A stretch of DNA of 7,497 nucleotides, from contig JACQXP010000225.1 of the NCBI GenBank assembly GCA_016208645.1, positions 1 through 7,497 on the forward strand, in the 5' to 3' direction. Below, piece after piece: positions 6,992 through 7,497 of this stretch. The number at the start of each line of letters is the position of its first letter. Position 1 is the stretch's first letter. Source of the stretch: Candidatus Methylomirabilota bacterium. GTDB taxonomy: Bacteria > Methylomirabilota > Methylomirabilia > Methylomirabilales > 2-02-FULL-66-22. A program made the position numbers and the translations under genes. A model generated the notes under the pieces. The model was not told the DNA's origin. It ran no database searches and saw only the letters and a program-made list of their open reading frames with translations.

Positions 6992-7497
6992 CCCTGTTCC
7001 GGGAGATGGCACGGCGCCTGGCCCTGGTCGCGCCTCGGCTCCTGGCTCTCCTGACGCGGATCCTTCGCTCCGCGGACTTCGATGGCCGCTGTAGACGCTG
7101 GGGCCTCACAGCCAGCCTGGCTCGCGGCGGGATCAAGCAGCCTCCGACGGAACTGGTGGGGCGGGCCATCTTCTGGACCCTCTTCCTCGTGGCGCTCCTG
7201 ATGGGGATCGAGGCACTGGAGACGCCCGCCACGGCCGGGCTGGTGGCTGTCCTCCTCCGGTTCCTGCCGAACCTCATCGTGGCGGCCCTGGTCATGGTGG
7301 CGGGGTGGGTCCTGGCCAACTTTCTGGCCCAGGCGGCCCTCATCGGCGCGGTCAATGCTCAGGTGGCCGGCGCACCCCTCATCGCCGCCGCGGTGCGCTG
7401 GCTGGTGCTGGTCTTCGCCGGGAGCGCCGCGCTTACCCAGCTTGGCATCGCCCGGGAGATGGTTCTCCTGACGTTCGGCATCGCCCTCGGGGGGACA
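6961..7497 (+). CDS. Mechanosensitive-channel-type membrane protein (3' truncated)
   Basis: An open frame starts at ATG 6961 and runs without a stop to the window end (179 codons). A soluble, Arg-rich N-terminal region of about 64 residues is followed by hydrophobic helices at about residues 66-85, 103-124, 140-160 and from 166 on. The second helix (LLRFLPNLIVAALVMVAGWV, residues 98-117, then LANFL) has the LPN...GW pattern of the conserved TM helix found in CmpX/mechanosensitive-channel-related proteins (Pfam TM_helix, PF05552, by recall). The last visible residues (LLTFGIALGGT) resemble the repeat that follows in that group. Such proteins are predicted inner-membrane channels or channel-like scaffolds responding to membrane tension. 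Whether an MscS-type pore and beta domain follows cannot be seen. It overlaps treT by 31 bases, so it is probably translated from the same message, which fits solute release or membrane-tension sensing alongside trehalose synthesis (inference). Confidence 0.85.
   Translation, partial: MQESWTDTLVTLFREMARRLALVAPRLLALLTRILRSADFDGRCRRWGLTASLARGGIKQPPTELVGRAIFWTLFLVALLMGIEALETPATAGLVAVLLRFLPNLIVAALVMVAGWVLANFLAQAALIGAVNAQVAGAPLIAAAVRWLVLVFAGSAALTQLGIAREMVLLTFGIALGGT

Noticed and set aside
5375..7012. A minus-strand open frame of 545 codons opposite the DUF5752 and treT genes
   Set aside because: Same antisense artefact, spanning several real genes and lacking family motifs.
1..7497. CRISPR arrays, tRNA/rRNA genes, insertion sequences or attachment repeats
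   Set aside because: I saw no regularly spaced direct repeats, no cloverleaf-like or rRNA-like sequence, no transposase and no terminal inverted repeats; nearly all of the window is accounted for by plus-strand coding sequence.

Overview
This is a GC-rich stretch (by eye about two-thirds G+C) in which every base outside two short gaps belongs to a plus-strand gene. Codon use, GTG starts, short overlaps and Shine-Dalgarno-like sequences indicate a bacterium. The mix of an NtrB-like kinase, TreY, a DUF5752 protein and TreT suits high-GC environmental lineages such as Methylomirabilota/Rokubacteria or deltaproteobacteria-like groups. That placement is an impression from protein style, not a demonstrated assignment.

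Layout: (1) 1-272, the end of a response-regulator receiver domain with no output domain after it. (2) 269-1876, a membrane-bound sensor histidine kinase that overlaps the receiver gene by 4 bases. (3) 1866-4931, maltooligosyl trehalose synthase (treY), overlapping the kinase gene by 11 bases or starting just after it. (4) A gap of about 85 bases (4932-5016) with a weak candidate promoter. (5) 5017-5715, a DUF5752-type protein of unknown function built from two related halves. (6) 5750-6991, trehalose glycosyltransferring synthase (treT, GT4 family). (7) 6961 to the window end, the N-terminal part of a multi-helix membrane protein of the mechanosensitive-channel conserved-TM-helix type. It overlaps treT by 31 bases and has no stop inside the window.

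All seven features share one strand with tiny gaps or overlaps, and I see no terminator between them, so they plausibly form one operon or two overlapping transcription units. Read together they look like an osmotic or desiccation stress cassette. A two-component system senses something at the envelope. TreY converts the reducing end of maltooligosaccharides (from glycogen) to a trehalosyl end. TreT makes trehalose from NDP-glucose and glucose, or runs in reverse. A membrane protein related to mechanosensitive channels follows. TreZ, the usual partner of TreY, is not in the window. The most unusual points are the DUF5752 gene sandwiched between two unrelated trehalose enzymes and the coupling of sensor genes and a channel-like gene to trehalose metabolism. 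The individual families are known; the combined role is inference.
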